A DNA stretch of 53,174 bases from Alphaproteobacteria bacterium (lineage in GTDB: Bacteria > Pseudomonadota > Alphaproteobacteria > MPNO01 > UBA830). A program made the position numbers and the translations under genes. The notes beneath the pieces are model-generated. The model searched no databases and was not told where the DNA came from. It saw only the letters and a program-made list of their open reading frames with translations. Positions 33,491 to 43,600 of the stretch are shown here, in pieces (the stretch's first letter is position 1; each line of letters begins with the position of its first letter). Location of the stretch: positions 1-53,174 of the forward strand of contig JAJEBT010000185.1 of assembly GCA_022822405.1 (NCBI GenBank). Reading direction: 5' to 3'.

Positions 33491-34236
33491 TCGAACTCAA
33501 GGTTCAGGCCGTCGATACCGGCTTCGAGACGGTTCAGAAATCCCGCCCGGACGGCATCGCGGTACTTGGCCCCGAATGCCTTCACGGCATCGACGAACAA
33601 TCGGCGTCCCGGCGAACGGGCTATACCGTTGGGATGCCATTCGCTCTTCTCCCGGCTTTTCTCCAAGACGGGGCAAAAGCCGTAGACAGTCGGATTCACT
33701 AAGTGCGCCACAAACATGAAATCCCGACGATCTACTCTATAGTACCAATTATATATAAATGTAGACGTTCCCGCATATTCATTAATATGATCGCTAAGGC
33801 CCTGGTCGAGACCAAGATTTTTTGAGCCTTTCAAGAATAATCTATGATCGATTATCCAGCAATCATGATTTGTTCTACTGTATGCCTTTTTGGACCCGTT
33901 GTGGTGCACCTTGTGTCTGTCACAAAGCCAACGCTGCGGCCAACCGTTTGACAAACTCGTGAGATTGGTTCTGGCAAATAGATAGGCACGGGGCCTGTCT
34001 CCGGCTTTCTGCACGAGATAGGCGTACCCGCTTTCACTGACTCTATCGAGCATGTCCGTGCCTGAATACAGCAACTCCCACCCGTCACCCGGCAGCAGGA
34101 TATCCTTGTCACCGAGGGTTAGAATACCCTGTACCTTGGTGCCAGGAACCATACTCAGAAGGTGCTGCGCGCTTGGCGCTGAAACCGTCAGGCCGATTAA
34201 CAATCCGGCCCCGAGCAAGGCTAGAATTCTCTTCAT
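33424..34236 (-). CDS. Secreted protein of unknown function, probably C-terminally frameshifted
   Basis: A 270-residue protein with a signal peptide (MKRILALLGAGLLIGLTVSA, cleavage likely after SAPSA). The mature part is not recognised. It contains a beta-rich section (GTKVQGILTLGDKDILLPGD, then YAYLVQKAGDRPRAYLFART), a Cys/His/Trp-containing middle (DCWIIDHRLF, FIYNWYYRVDRRDFMFVAHL) and a short helix GRRLFVDAVKAFGAKYRDAV. The last ~25 residues (RRSRPGSSAWSRK) look out of frame. It is the last gene of the minus-strand series beginning with the ABC fusion, with AAGGGGAA ahead of the ATG. An envelope role in that system is inferred from position only. Confidence 0.6.
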   Translation of the reverse strand: MKRILALLGAGLLIGLTVSAPSAQHLLSMVPGTKVQGILTLGDKDILLPGDGWELLYSGTDMLDRVSESGYAYLVQKAGDRPRAYLFARTNLTSLSNGWPQRWLCDRHKVHHNGSKKAYSRTNHDCWIIDHRLFLKGSKNLGLDQGLSDHINEYAGTSTFIYNWYYRVDRRDFMFVAHLVNPTVYGFCPVLEKSREKSEWHPNGIARSPGRRLFVDAVKAFGAKYRDAVRAGFLNRLEAGIDGLNLEFEPLRRSRPGSSAWSRKCRISAN

Positions 34237-34843
34237 GCGCTCATTCCCCTTGCAGGCCGTCTGACAAACAGCTCCTCATGACCGTCTCTGGGCGGCCTTT
34301 GGCAACCATACAAGTGCCTAGGGTCTCTTGTCGCACGCGTCTCCGTTTATACGGGCGTCTTCGTCTACGAACCGGTCCGCTTGGAGAGACACAACCAAGA
34401 GAATTCCGTCGATACGGCGTCCATACGTTCCCATTCTGCTGATCTGCCGGTTCGTTGCAAAGCGAATTTCCTGCAATACCGGATCCATCATCCGTTTCAG
34501 GTAGTCGACTTCGACGCTGCAGACCTCGCCCACAATTTGGACTACTACATGGAGCATCAAGGGGCGGGCGGGCAGCAACCGACGTGACAACCGCGGATCT
34601 CATCACGATAACGTGCCCCACAAGACACGGGGTGGCGCCCTGGTCCCGTCTGGCAACGTTTCCCCCATCGCGGTCACCACGGCGCGCCTCGCACCGCTCG
34701 AGGCCAAGCCAAGGGTGGACTGCGGAACGAAGACGGGTTCCGTGTCGGCCAACAACCGCTGGGCAAGTTCTCCGCGCTTTCGCAAGTCGGCTCCAACCGC
34801 CTCGTTGCTACGACCAGGAATTCGGCTCTTTGCATTTCTCGAT
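34237..34843. other. 607-bp interval holding a disrupted gene
   Basis: Between the 646-residue anchored protein and the secreted protein gene there is no intact gene, but most of the space (34318-34835) is filled by a coding sequence broken across frames, listed separately. The remaining ~80 bp (34237-34317) should include the leader of the next gene; no promoter was fixed. Confidence 0.5.
34318..34835 (-). pseudogene. Frameshifted gene for a ~165-170 residue protein of unknown function
   Basis: An ATG at 34835, eight bases after the preceding stop, begins MQRAEFLVVATRRL. Coding sense then moves to a second frame (ADLRKRGELAQRLLADTEP, then STLGLASSGARRAVVTAMGE), to a third around 34565-34620 (GHVIVMRSAVVTSVAARPPL) and to a fourth piece ending 34318 (QIVGEVCSVEVDYLKRMMDP, then MGTYGRRIDGILLVVSLQ). 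Joined, these make one alternating helix/strand protein of about 170 residues with no stops. The breaks may be true decay or sequence errors. No family is recognised; an auxiliary component of the adjacent transporter is possible. Confidence 0.45.
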
Positions 34844-36784
34844 CTATTTCAGGTTGCCGAGCAACTTGCCAAACAATTTGCCGTACACGACCAATGCATG
34901 TTGCTCTGTGTTATTGTAGATGTTCTGTACCGTGAACCCCGATTGTCCCTGCTGGCCAAATCCCAATTCAATAGGCGTTTCCAATTTTGCGCCTTGGAGC
35001 AAATCCGCGAGCGATTCCTTCATCCTTCCGAGATCGAACGGAAGACCTCCGCTCTCCGTCCAGCCGCCCTCCCCCCGAATAATCCTGTTGGTCAACCCCG
35101 TCGTGGCACGGTAACGCTTCAATTCCGAGGACGACACCGAGCTTCCTCCGATCACCACGGGATCGAACGCCAGATGTCTCGCCAAATGCTTCACGTCCGC
35201 ATATGTCGTCGTTCTGCCGAAACCGACATTGCCTTCTCCCCAGACACCGATCGCTATGTCCCTTTGTGCGCCCGTTCCTCGAAACATTCTGGCATCCGCA
35301 ATCGAAAACCTGACGGCGTGGTGGCCGAGAGGACGAACGCTGATCGGAACCCGGAAGGAGAGCGTATCGTCGTAGCGCAATCCCATGCGCGAAAGATATT
35401 TGTCAAACTCGTCCCTATATCCTGCCAAGGTCGAAACTGTCTCGAAATTGAACTTTTCAATCCCTCCTGTCAGCCCAAACGCCCTTGCCCCTTCCGCGAT
35501 TTCCCTTACCACCTCCCGAAGATCTCGATCCATGAAGGTCTCGAGCGCCCTGTTTATGAGTGTGTATGAAACCATAAGACCGATCGGATGATTCGGATCC
35601 TGCCTGTTAAATCGGAGTTCCGGACCTTGCCGACGCAACCATTTCGAAGAAACACTCACCGAAAAGTACAAGTGTTCGCCGCGATTGCCGCTATTACTCC
35701 TAGCAAAAGAAAAATTTGCGCCTTCTAAGAAATTAATCAATCTATCGCCGATATTTTTGTTTTCTATCAAATTTACAATCAATGGGCCCGCGTCTTTCGT
35801 CATTATAATTATAATTCTATCCAATGTTTTCTGGATGTAATTCTTTATTTTTATTTCTATATTAGGTATTTTTTCATCTAAATCCTCTTGCATATCTTTC
35901 ATTTGTTTCTTTTTTTTCTCTTTATCTTTCGCTCTGACCGCCTCCGAATCAATAACTTTAAACTTGATCAATTTGATCGACGTGTCCTTGGCTGCCACCT
36001 TCATTTTTTTTGACACAGTAAATGTAGTCTTGAGCCGCGCCGTTATTTCGAAATGGAATCCTCTTGTGGCCCCCCTCTTGTTCGGACAGGCTGTTCTTCG
36101 GAACGGGACAAACCCAAATAAATTGCCTTTTTTCTCGCAAGTGACCCAGAATTTGCTCCAAATTAGACTTGTCAAGTGAAACCCATTGGCAACAGAAATC
36201 CTCACCGAACGAAGATCGGCATCTATCATCGTCGGATGGAAATCTTGCCACATTGAAGCTTCCACATCAGGATCAAATTTTGTTTCTTTAATAACTTTCT
36301 CTAAATCTTCGTTCTCATCAATTTGTTTTCCCAACCAGCTTACCATCTTCTCGGGCTGGAAATGAACGCGTGCGACCTCGGTCCGATCCTTCAGCTTTTC
36401 CTGCACGATCACCTTGCGGGCGTACTGGGTTTCCCAGCGTTCGTCGCACTCCACGTCCAACCAGATCAATTGATCGCCGTAAGTCTTCAGGGGCGGTGTT
36501 TTCGCGACAAATGGCCCCTTTCCTACAGGCACGCGGGGAGACGGTGCGGAGGACGGCGACGGTGAACCCGCGGTGCAGTCCTTCGGCGTGTTCGCGCTTC
36601 CCTGCCATCCCACCGGGCGGCCGGGCGGAACGACCACGTGGCGATCCGGGATCGGAGAGGCGATGGCCACGGTTTCGGCGCCTTCATGAAATCGAGTGAG
36701 AAATCCGGTGAGCGCGATCCAACCCACAACGCCTGCGGCCACCAAGCCGATGGCGAGTACCTTGTTGAAACGTGGATTTTTCAT
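34844..36784 (-). CDS. Membrane-anchored periplasmic protein of unknown family, partner of the MlaFE-like fusion
   Basis: A 646-residue protein with one N-terminal membrane segment (residues 8-29, AIGLVAAGVVGWIALTGFL), then a Pro/Ser-rich linker (45-105) and a large beta-rich periplasmic body. A Lys-rich helix lies at 283-300 (KDKEKKKKQMKDMQ), followed by amphipathic segments and strands such as LSFRVPISVRPLGHHAVRFSI. It has the topology of an MCE protein, but I see no MCE-domain sequence pattern. Its ATG overlaps the transporter stop as ATGA (36781-36784), so the two are made together. The DNA for residues ~160-360 is strikingly AT-rich. Inference: it replaces the MlaD-type substrate-handling subunit. 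A TULIP- or DUF4403-like fold is conceivable but unproven. Confidence 0.8.
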   Translation of the reverse strand: MKNPRFNKVLAIGLVAAGVVGWIALTGFLTRFHEGAETVAIASPIPDRHVVVPPGRPVGWQGSANTPKDCTAGSPSPSSAPSPRVPVGKGPFVAKTPPLKTYGDQLIWLDVECDERWETQYARKVIVQEKLKDRTEVARVHFQPEKMVSWLGKQIDENEDLEKVIKETKFDPDVEASMWQDFHPTMIDADLRSVRISVANGFHLTSLIWSKFWVTCEKKGNLFGFVPFRRTACPNKRGATRGFHFEITARLKTTFTVSKKMKVAAKDTSIKLIKFKVIDSEAVRAKDKEKKKKQMKDMQEDLDEKIPNIEIKIKNYIQKTLDRIIIIMTKDAGPLIVNLIENKNIGDRLINFLEGANFSFARSNSGNRGEHLYFSVSVSSKWLRRQGPELRFNRQDPNHPIGLMVSYTLINRALETFMDRDLREVVREIAEGARAFGLTGGIEKFNFETVSTLAGYRDEFDKYLSRMGLRYDDTLSFRVPISVRPLGHHAVRFSIADARMFRGTGAQRDIAIGVWGEGNVGFGRTTTYADVKHLARHLAFDPVVIGGSSVSSSELKRYRATTGLTNRIIRGEGGWTESGGLPFDLGRMKESLADLLQGAKLETPIELGFGQQGQSGFTVQNIYNNTEQHALVVYGKLFGKLLGNLK

Positions 36785-38328
36785 GTCTGGCGGACACCGT
36801 AATCGGCGAGCAGGATGAGCAGCTCGACGACCATGACGACGATCGACGACCAAACGATACCGCGGGTGACCGCGGCTGCCACATCGGCGGGAGACCGGAG
36901 CTTGACGGATGCACAGCCGACGGTGACGGCACTCACCAGCATTCCGTATCCAACTGTCTTGAGAACGGCGCCACCCAGTTGCTCTAGGCCGTAAAGCGAG
37001 GTGGAACTACTTGCAAACGACAACCAGAAGTCCGTCATAGCCTGCTGCCCGTCATTTGCCACGGCCCACAGATAGGCCGCGAACACGCAGGCGAGCGCCA
37101 GGGCAAACATAAAGGTATTGACGAGGGTGGCGATCGCGAGGCCCCACCACACGGGACCGAGGACAATTCGGGTGATCCGAATATCCAGTACGACCAGCGC
37201 GTCGAGCTGGCGACTCGCAGACATCTGGCCGACCCAGGACGCGATGGTGGAACCGGCACAGGCCGCCACCAGGATTGCGGCGATGGGCGGCGAGAATCGC
37301 ATGACGGTGGTACTGCCGAATTCCTGGATGACCAGGGCCGCCGGAACAAACTTGACGGCGTCGAACATCAGAATGAACACGCCTCCGAAAATCGCGCCGA
37401 TGAACGGATAATAGAACAGCCCGCGCCCGGCGGACAGGATAAGCGATTGCAGGAAAGTGGCGTTGCTTTGACGGTTACTGACGAACTTGAACAGGTATGG
37501 CAGGCTCTCCGCTATCTGGAACAACCAGGCGCCCGCGTTCAGATTCCGCGTGAATGCCCGAAAGCGGGTCGAAAAACCCGGTCTTGTTTCCTCTGTGGTA
37601 CCGGATGGACCGTCTTGGGTCACGGTTTCGGAGAGCTTTTCGCCGAGTTGTCGTACGATCGAGTCCCGCTTGGATCCGAAGTCGTCGCTCTCCACTTCGA
37701 TTTCTTGCAAACGCCCATCGTAGCCCAGGAACACCACCCGATCCGCGAGTTGGGCGGCGAATTCCGTGTTGTGGGTGGTCACGACGGCGGCAAGCTTGTG
37801 TTCCTCGACCTGTTGGCGGAGCAAGCTCGATAGCTCCCGGGTCCTCTGCAGGTCGAGCCCCGCCTCCGGTTCGTCCAGCCAGAGAAACCTCTTGCTCGCC
37901 AGCAAGGATCGGCCCACCGCGAGGCGTCTGCGTTCGCCGCCACTGAGGTTCGCGCCCTTTCCGTCAGGCAGGATTTGGAATTGCTGGGCCATCTCCCGGC
38001 AACGGTCACGCTCCGAAGAGACGAGCATCAAATTGTCGTTCACCGTCAAGTGAGGCAGCCCACCGCCTTCTTGAAACACCAGGGCACCCTCTTGACGTGC
38101 GCTACCGATATCGCCCTGCACGCTTGTTTCGGCACGTGCTTCGTCCAGTCGAAACACTGTGTCCGCCAGGACTGACTTGCCCACGCCCGATGGCCCCATG
38201 AGCACCGTGATGCTGCCGTACGGAACCGACAATTCCTGGTTCGACAATAACGTGCGATCTGTGAATCTGATGGTCAGATCCCGGAACAGCTGGACTTCCT
38301 GTTCCTGTTGCTCGGCTGGAGACGTCAA
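36781..38328 (-). CDS. ABC transporter, fused MlaF-type ATPase and MlaE-type permease
   Basis: A 515-residue fusion. Residues ~12-215 form an ABC ATPase with Walker A GPSGVGKS (45-52), signature LSGGE (128-132), Walker B FLWLDEPE (148-155) and H-loop His186. Residues ~265-515 form an MlaE/YrbE-type permease with five or six membrane spans; SPPIAAILVAACAGSTIAS and QLDALVVLDI match the family's GPxLTALLVAGRxGSAIAA and QIDALEVMG core, and LKTVGYGMLVSAVTVGC matches its late helix. In most bacteria these are separate genes next to an MCE protein, moving phospholipids or sterols across the envelope. The start is TTG at 38328 with AAAGGA eight bases upstream. It heads the minus-strand operon and overlaps the next gene by four bases. 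Confidence 0.88.
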   Translation of the reverse strand: MTSPAEQQEQEVQLFRDLTIRFTDRTLLSNQELSVPYGSITVLMGPSGVGKSVLADTVFRLDEARAETSVQGDIGSARQEGALVFQEGGGLPHLTVNDNLMLVSSERDRCREMAQQFQILPDGKGANLSGGERRRLAVGRSLLASKRFLWLDEPEAGLDLQRTRELSSLLRQQVEEHKLAAVVTTHNTEFAAQLADRVVFLGYDGRLQEIEVESDDFGSKRDSIVRQLGEKLSETVTQDGPSGTTEETRPGFSTRFRAFTRNLNAGAWLFQIAESLPYLFKFVSNRQSNATFLQSLILSAGRGLFYYPFIGAIFGGVFILMFDAVKFVPAALVIQEFGSTTVMRFSPPIAAILVAACAGSTIASWVGQMSASRQLDALVVLDIRITRIVLGPVWWGLAIATLVNTFMFALALACVFAAYLWAVANDGQQAMTDFWLSFASSSTSLYGLEQLGGAVLKTVGYGMLVSAVTVGCASVKLRSPADVAAAVTRGIVWSSIVVMVVELLILLADYGVRQT

Positions 38329-38627
38329 GTTGCTATTCCTTTGAAACCTTGATGGAAGGTGCGCCCTGAACGGACAGGAATCTCTCGTGGCAAGCCGGCG
38401 TGGGGGCCGCTTACAGCCCCATCCGGGAACCTCCTGTTCTATGTTGGGCCTCGGTTGCTCCGTTCACATTCACTTTGGACACGATGAGCACTCGTCGAAA
38501 TCGTGCCAAAATGCCGGCGCGGTGACAACTCCGGCGGGTTCGGGCCGGCTCTGGAGACGGACATCGGGGCCACGACCTGTCAGTGAGTCCGTCCTGTGCC
38601 AGATCCGGGGAACCGTATCGCCAGATT
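38329..38627. other. Intergenic region between pbpC and the ABC fusion gene
   Basis: These 299 bases should hold the end of the pbpC transcript and the promoter of the ABC operon, both on the minus strand. A strong AGGAGG followed by ATG and then a stop two codons later is present near 38410-38435, possibly a minimal leader frame. No clear hairpin with a T-tract was found. Confidence 0.35.
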
Positions 38628-40679
38628 CTATTCCACCCAGATCTCTGCTCGCGCATATTGCCCCTCGGCATCGAGCGCGGTGATCGTGGCTTGGCCGGGT
38701 CCATCCGGTTGCCAGATGGAACGGGCGAGCAGCCTTCCGTTGACCATCCAGCGAACGGGGCCGCTGCTGCCCGAGACTTTCAACGGAATCTTCCTGTAAA
38801 TCCCATTCTGTCCGAGAATGATCGTTGCGCCATCGGGCGGAAATTCCAATGCCAACTTCGATGCCCCCCGGGAAACGTTGCGACCGAAGTTCTCGAAATC
38901 ACGCAATGCCAGAGGCGCAGGCTGCTCGAGCACGGTATCCGAATTCGGCAGCTTCCGCGCCGGATCCCGTGGAAGCAGTCCGAATATTCCGTGCAGCAGC
39001 GGCAGTGCGTCGCCCCTGCCCGTTTGGCCGGGGCGCGGCGTGCCGTCTACGCGACCCACCCAGACCCCGACCGCGTAGCGACCGTCGACGCCAACGGCCC
39101 AGGCGTCGCGGAAACCGAATGACGTTCCCGTCTTGGCGGCTATGTGTGGTGCGCCGGCGATCGAACCCGCCGGCGGCTTGCCACGCGGAGGAGGGGCATC
39201 GCGAAGAATGGCTGTGACCGTGCGCGCGGTCGCGGCGGTGAGCAGGGGGCGCGGTCGGATTTGCGGCGCGGAGCGAAGCATGCGGAGCGGACGCACTCCA
39301 CCATCGGCACCGAGAGCGCCGTAGAGGGTGACGAGCTGTTGCAGCGAAAGTCCGCCACCGCCGAGCGCGACCGCGAGACCGGGTCGCTCGCCTTTCGGCA
39401 AAGACAGGGAAATCCCGACCCCGTCGAGGGCGCGCGCAAAGCGGCTCGGGCCCAGCCGATCCATTACAGCCACTGCGGTCGAGTTCAACGACAGTTTCAG
39501 CGCGTCCGCAAGCGTGACGGAGCCCCGGTAACGGCGATCGAAATTCCCGGGCGCGTAATCTCCGAAACGCCGCGGCGTGTCGTTCATCCGCGTGTTGGGA
39601 TGGGCTAGTACGCGGTCGAATGCGAGCCCGTAAATGAACGGCTTCAGGGTTGACCCCGGCGACCGCACCGCAACCACCATGTCGACCGCGCCGAGCCGGG
39701 GAACCGTGAGGTAATCCGGGCTGCCGACCCAGGCGCGGACGGCCATGCCGTCGCGGTGATCCGCCACCAGCACGGCCACGCCCACCTTGGGTCCGGCGGC
39801 TTCGGCATGGGCCGCGGCGAGCGCCTCCACCCGGACTTGCAGAGATGCGTCAAGCGTGGTGCGCAGGGTGGTGTCGGAGTGCCGCGCAAACAGCCGGTCG
39901 GCCAGATGCGGGGCATGGAAGGGCAAGGCGCGGCGTTTCCCCGAAATACCGTCCTGCATGGCTTGACCGGCTTCCTGCCGGGTGATGGCCCCGTAGACTG
40001 CCGCCCGCCTTAGAGCCTTGTTCCGTGCGAGACGGGCGCGCTCGGGATGCCTGTCCGGGCGCAGACGGCTCGGGGACTGCGGCAATACCACGAGCAGCGC
40101 CGCCTCGGCGTCGGTGAGCCGCCCGGGTTCCTTGCCCAGCCACGCCAGGGAGGCCGCGCGCAGCCCCTCCAGATTGCCGCCATAGGGCGCCAGCGTGAGG
40201 TAGAGATCCAGGATCTCGTTTTTCGAAAGGCGGGCTTCGAGTTGCAGGGCGCGCAGCATCTCGATCGACTTGGCCCAGACGGTGCGAGGCCGCGGCTCCA
40301 GGAGTCGCGCCACCTGCATGGTCAACGTGGAAGCGCCGGACACGATCCGGCCGGTCGACCCCCATTGCCACAGTGCCCGCGCCAACGCCAGGGGATCGAC
40401 CCCGGCGTGGGAATAGAACCGGCGGTCTTCGTATGCGACCAGAAGACGGACGAAACGCGGATCCACGTCGGTTACGTCCGTTGCGAATCTGATCTTCCCG
40501 TCGCCAGTCGTCGCTACGCGCAGAACGGTCCCGTCGTCGGCCAGCAGAACTCGCGAAAGACTCGATTTTCCGATGGCCGGCGGCGGAAAGATGGCGTCGA
40601 GCACCAAGGCAGCCACGCCGATGACACCCAGGACGGCGGCCAACCCGACAATTCGGCGTCGCCAGCGCTCCTCAACCAT
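38628..40679 (-). CDS. pbpC: Penicillin-binding protein 1C (bifunctional glycosyltransferase/transpeptidase)
   Basis: A 683-residue class A PBP. A membrane anchor (10-30) precedes the GT51 glycosyltransferase with catalytic Glu84 in YEDRRFYSHAGVDP and the GASTLTMQVARLL motif. The transpeptidase carries the STLK motif (Ser343, Lys346), SLN (397-399) and KTGTS (516-520), all intact. The C-terminal ~90 residues form the BiPBP_C domain typical of PBP1C. It starts eight bases after the alpha-2-macroglobulin stop. This pairing is widespread: the macroglobulin is thought to trap proteases that breach the outer membrane while PBP1C repairs peptidoglycan. Confidence 0.96.
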   Translation of the reverse strand: MVEERWRRRIVGLAAVLGVIGVAALVLDAIFPPPAIGKSSLSRVLLADDGTVLRVATTGDGKIRFATDVTDVDPRFVRLLVAYEDRRFYSHAGVDPLALARALWQWGSTGRIVSGASTLTMQVARLLEPRPRTVWAKSIEMLRALQLEARLSKNEILDLYLTLAPYGGNLEGLRAASLAWLGKEPGRLTDAEAALLVVLPQSPSRLRPDRHPERARLARNKALRRAAVYGAITRQEAGQAMQDGISGKRRALPFHAPHLADRLFARHSDTTLRTTLDASLQVRVEALAAAHAEAAGPKVGVAVLVADHRDGMAVRAWVGSPDYLTVPRLGAVDMVVAVRSPGSTLKPFIYGLAFDRVLAHPNTRMNDTPRRFGDYAPGNFDRRYRGSVTLADALKLSLNSTAVAVMDRLGPSRFARALDGVGISLSLPKGERPGLAVALGGGGLSLQQLVTLYGALGADGGVRPLRMLRSAPQIRPRPLLTAATARTVTAILRDAPPPRGKPPAGSIAGAPHIAAKTGTSFGFRDAWAVGVDGRYAVGVWVGRVDGTPRPGQTGRGDALPLLHGIFGLLPRDPARKLPNSDTVLEQPAPLALRDFENFGRNVSRGASKLALEFPPDGATIILGQNGIYRKIPLKVSGSSGPVRWMVNGRLLARSIWQPDGPGQATITALDAEGQYARAEIWVE

Positions 40680-40687
40680 GATCGGCC

Positions 40688-43600
40688 TCAGTGCCGGATG
40701 GTCAATCCGGCCATTGCGCCCCGCGCCCGGATGGAGGGAGCATACATGTCCTCCACATACGCGGCCGGAACCCGGTACCTGCCCGGCGTCACCGCGCGCA
40801 CGAGGTACGCCAGACGGAACGTCTGGCCGGCCTTGCGGGTTACCGCCGCCACATATCGATCGTCCCGCAATCTCACGGTAGCCGGAACGTCGACCTCGCC
40901 GAGTCCGGGGTAATCATCCCCGTCGGTGATCACGGTCTGGATTTCGAGGCCCGCTGGCAGGAGATCGACCACCAGAAGACGCCGCTGGACCCCAGCCCTG
41001 GCCAGCTTCCCTTCCAGAACCACGATCAGATCGTCCCCCTGCTTCAGGTCCTGCAAGCTGGTCGGTTCACCCGACGCGGTGAAGACGGACCGCGCGATCG
41101 TGACACCGTTGCTCACGCGGGGCTCTTCGACCGCTGGATGTCCGCCGACACCGACTATGAGGTTTATCGGACGGTCGGTGACGTTGCGGACTTTAAGTCC
41201 CCCGTCCTTGAGTTCGTGGGGCTCGACGACGCGATGGAAACTCGCGCGGCTGTCCACCTCCAACGAGCCGTTACGCGTCGAGGGCGCCTTTCGCACGGTC
41301 CTGTTCAACTCGTGCGCCGCCACCACCATCCAGGCCTTTTCCTGGGTGCTCGTCCCCTCCGCGTTTTGGACCAGTCGACTCAACTCTTCCGTCGCGGGCC
41401 GCGCGACATCGTGATTCAGCCTGGTCGCAACCGCGGCGACGGCCGCCATATCTCGCAGCTTGCTGCCATATGTCACGAAGCGCCTGCCACCGAACGACGA
41501 TACCGCAGAGGACAGGGCATCGTTCGCCACGTCGGACAGCCCGAAAGAGGCCGCCGCCAGCGCCACCTGTGCCCGCCCGAGCCCGGTGGTTATGTCGTAG
41601 AGATAGGACTTGGCGAACTGTCTCACGGTTCCGGGCTGTACGGCCCCGGCGCGGACAAAGGAAGCAAGAGCATAGGCCGCCGCCTCCGTGTTCCGGCCAC
41701 CGTGCGATCGCATATCGAGGACATCTGTGAAATAGCGGCGGGATCGTTTCAGCACTGCTTCATCCACTTCCAGTCCCCGGTCTCGTGCACGGACGAGAAA
41801 GTCGAGCGCGTAGGCGGAAAGCCAGGGGTCGGCTCTATCGCGCGGACTCCACAAACCGAAACCGCCGTCGGGGCGTTGCCGCGACAGAACCCGTCGTATC
41901 GCATCCTGGATGCGTGTACGGAGCCCGGCACTGAAAGAACGCTGACCTGTCCCGGCCTCCAGTTCGCTTACGTAAAGCAGCGGCAGGGCACGGCTGATCA
42001 ACTGTTCGGTGCAGCCATAGGGATAGCGATCAAGGGATGCCAGCAACGCGTTGAGGTCATAAGGTACGTTGGACACGCCGACCGAAACCCGGAGATTTGT
42101 GGCGTGCAGGCCGGTGACGAGCGCCTCGGACAGATGGACCTCGGTATCGGGCTTTAGCGCTATTCGATGTTGCTCATGCTGCCACGGCTGGGCCGGGCGG
42201 ACCGTCAATGTCCAGCTTCGTTGGACTTGCACATCCCGCGGACCCGAAACCACGACCTTGAGCACCGAACTGCCCGGACCGGTGGCCGTGAGCGTCAGCG
42301 GCAGCAAGGTCCGTTCGCCGGGTGCGAGCCCCACCGTTTGCGGGATGTCGCCGCCGATAGCAACAGGCCCGGAGGCAGACAACGAGGCGAAATAGTCTCC
42401 GGCCTCCGTTCCCGCGTTCACGAGTTCGATCGCGACATCGGCCTTGTCACCGGGCGCGAGAAAGCGCGGCAGATAGAGATCTGCCATGAAGGGGTCGCGA
42501 ACGCGCACCATGCCGGTGCCATGGCCGAGCGCCTCCTCGTCATGCGCGACCGCCATCAGGCGCAGGCGGCCTTGAAAGCCCGCCGGAATGTCCAGCGTAA
42601 CCTCGCCACGGCCATCGCCGTCGGTGAACATGAGGCCGCGATAGAGGACGACGGTGCGGCGGGGCGGCTGAAGCCCGCCCAACAGGTCGCCCAGGTCATC
42701 GCCACCCGACCGGATTGCGCCGGGTCGTCCCCGTCGCGCATCGATGATCCGCCCGTAAACGTCTCGAAATTCCACCGCCATGTGACGCTTGCCGAACAGG
42801 AGGGAGGTGGGATCGGGCGACTTGAAACCGGTCATCCGGAGGATACCTTCATCCACCGCCGCCACGGTGAGACGCGCCTGTCTCGGCTTGCCGTCGCCGT
42901 CCGTAACCTGGAACGGAACCGACAGCGATTTGCCGGAACGGGCCACCGAAGGCAGATCGAACGCGACCGACAATCTCCGCTCCGGTTGGTCTACCGGAAG
43001 CCAGGCCACGCCGATCGCGCGGCCCGGGCCCGCTTGCGCTCCTACCGGTGCCGGGCGAAACGTCGTGGCCGTTACGTAGGCCCCGGCAATCCAGTCCCCC
43101 ACGGGCAGGGACAGGGCCGCCTTTCCGTCGACCACGGAGACGCGGTGGACCTGCTCCACGCCATCCGTGACCACAACCACCGATGCAGGCCCGTCAAACG
43201 GGGCTTCCAGCCTGACCGTCGCCTGTTCGCCCGCGATGTAGCTCTTCCTGTCCAGGCGCACGGTCATCCTGTCCGGAACGTCGGGGCGACCCGGATGCTC
43301 GCTCCACCCCACGTTGAACCGGAGGCTCGCGGGAATGACGTCGGGATTGCCGGGATCGCTCACTTCGAGACGGTAGGTGCCCCAGCCCGGTTGAGTCGAA
43401 ATTTGCGCGGATTGAAGTCCGGGCGCAGCGGTTTTAAGCGTCCCGCTGCCGGCAGTGGAATCCATGACGATGGCGCGGTGTTTCCACCTGCCCCTTGTCG
43501 TCATGTACCAGAAGGATTCCCGCTTCTCCCGGTAGATCCGCCAGGCAAGATCGCGCTCTCCCAGCGCGGAGCCATCGCCGTCCACCAGGACGACGTCGAA

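Noticed and set aside
33480..33510. GGGTTCGAACTC, resembling a tRNA T-loop
   Set aside because: No acceptor, D or anticodon stems can be folded around it, and it lies within coding sequence on the other strand.
38411..38704. 97-codon minus-strand frame overlapping the end of pbpC
   Set aside because: Its translation is low-complexity and Arg/Pro-rich, and it overlaps the BiPBP_C coding region; no support.
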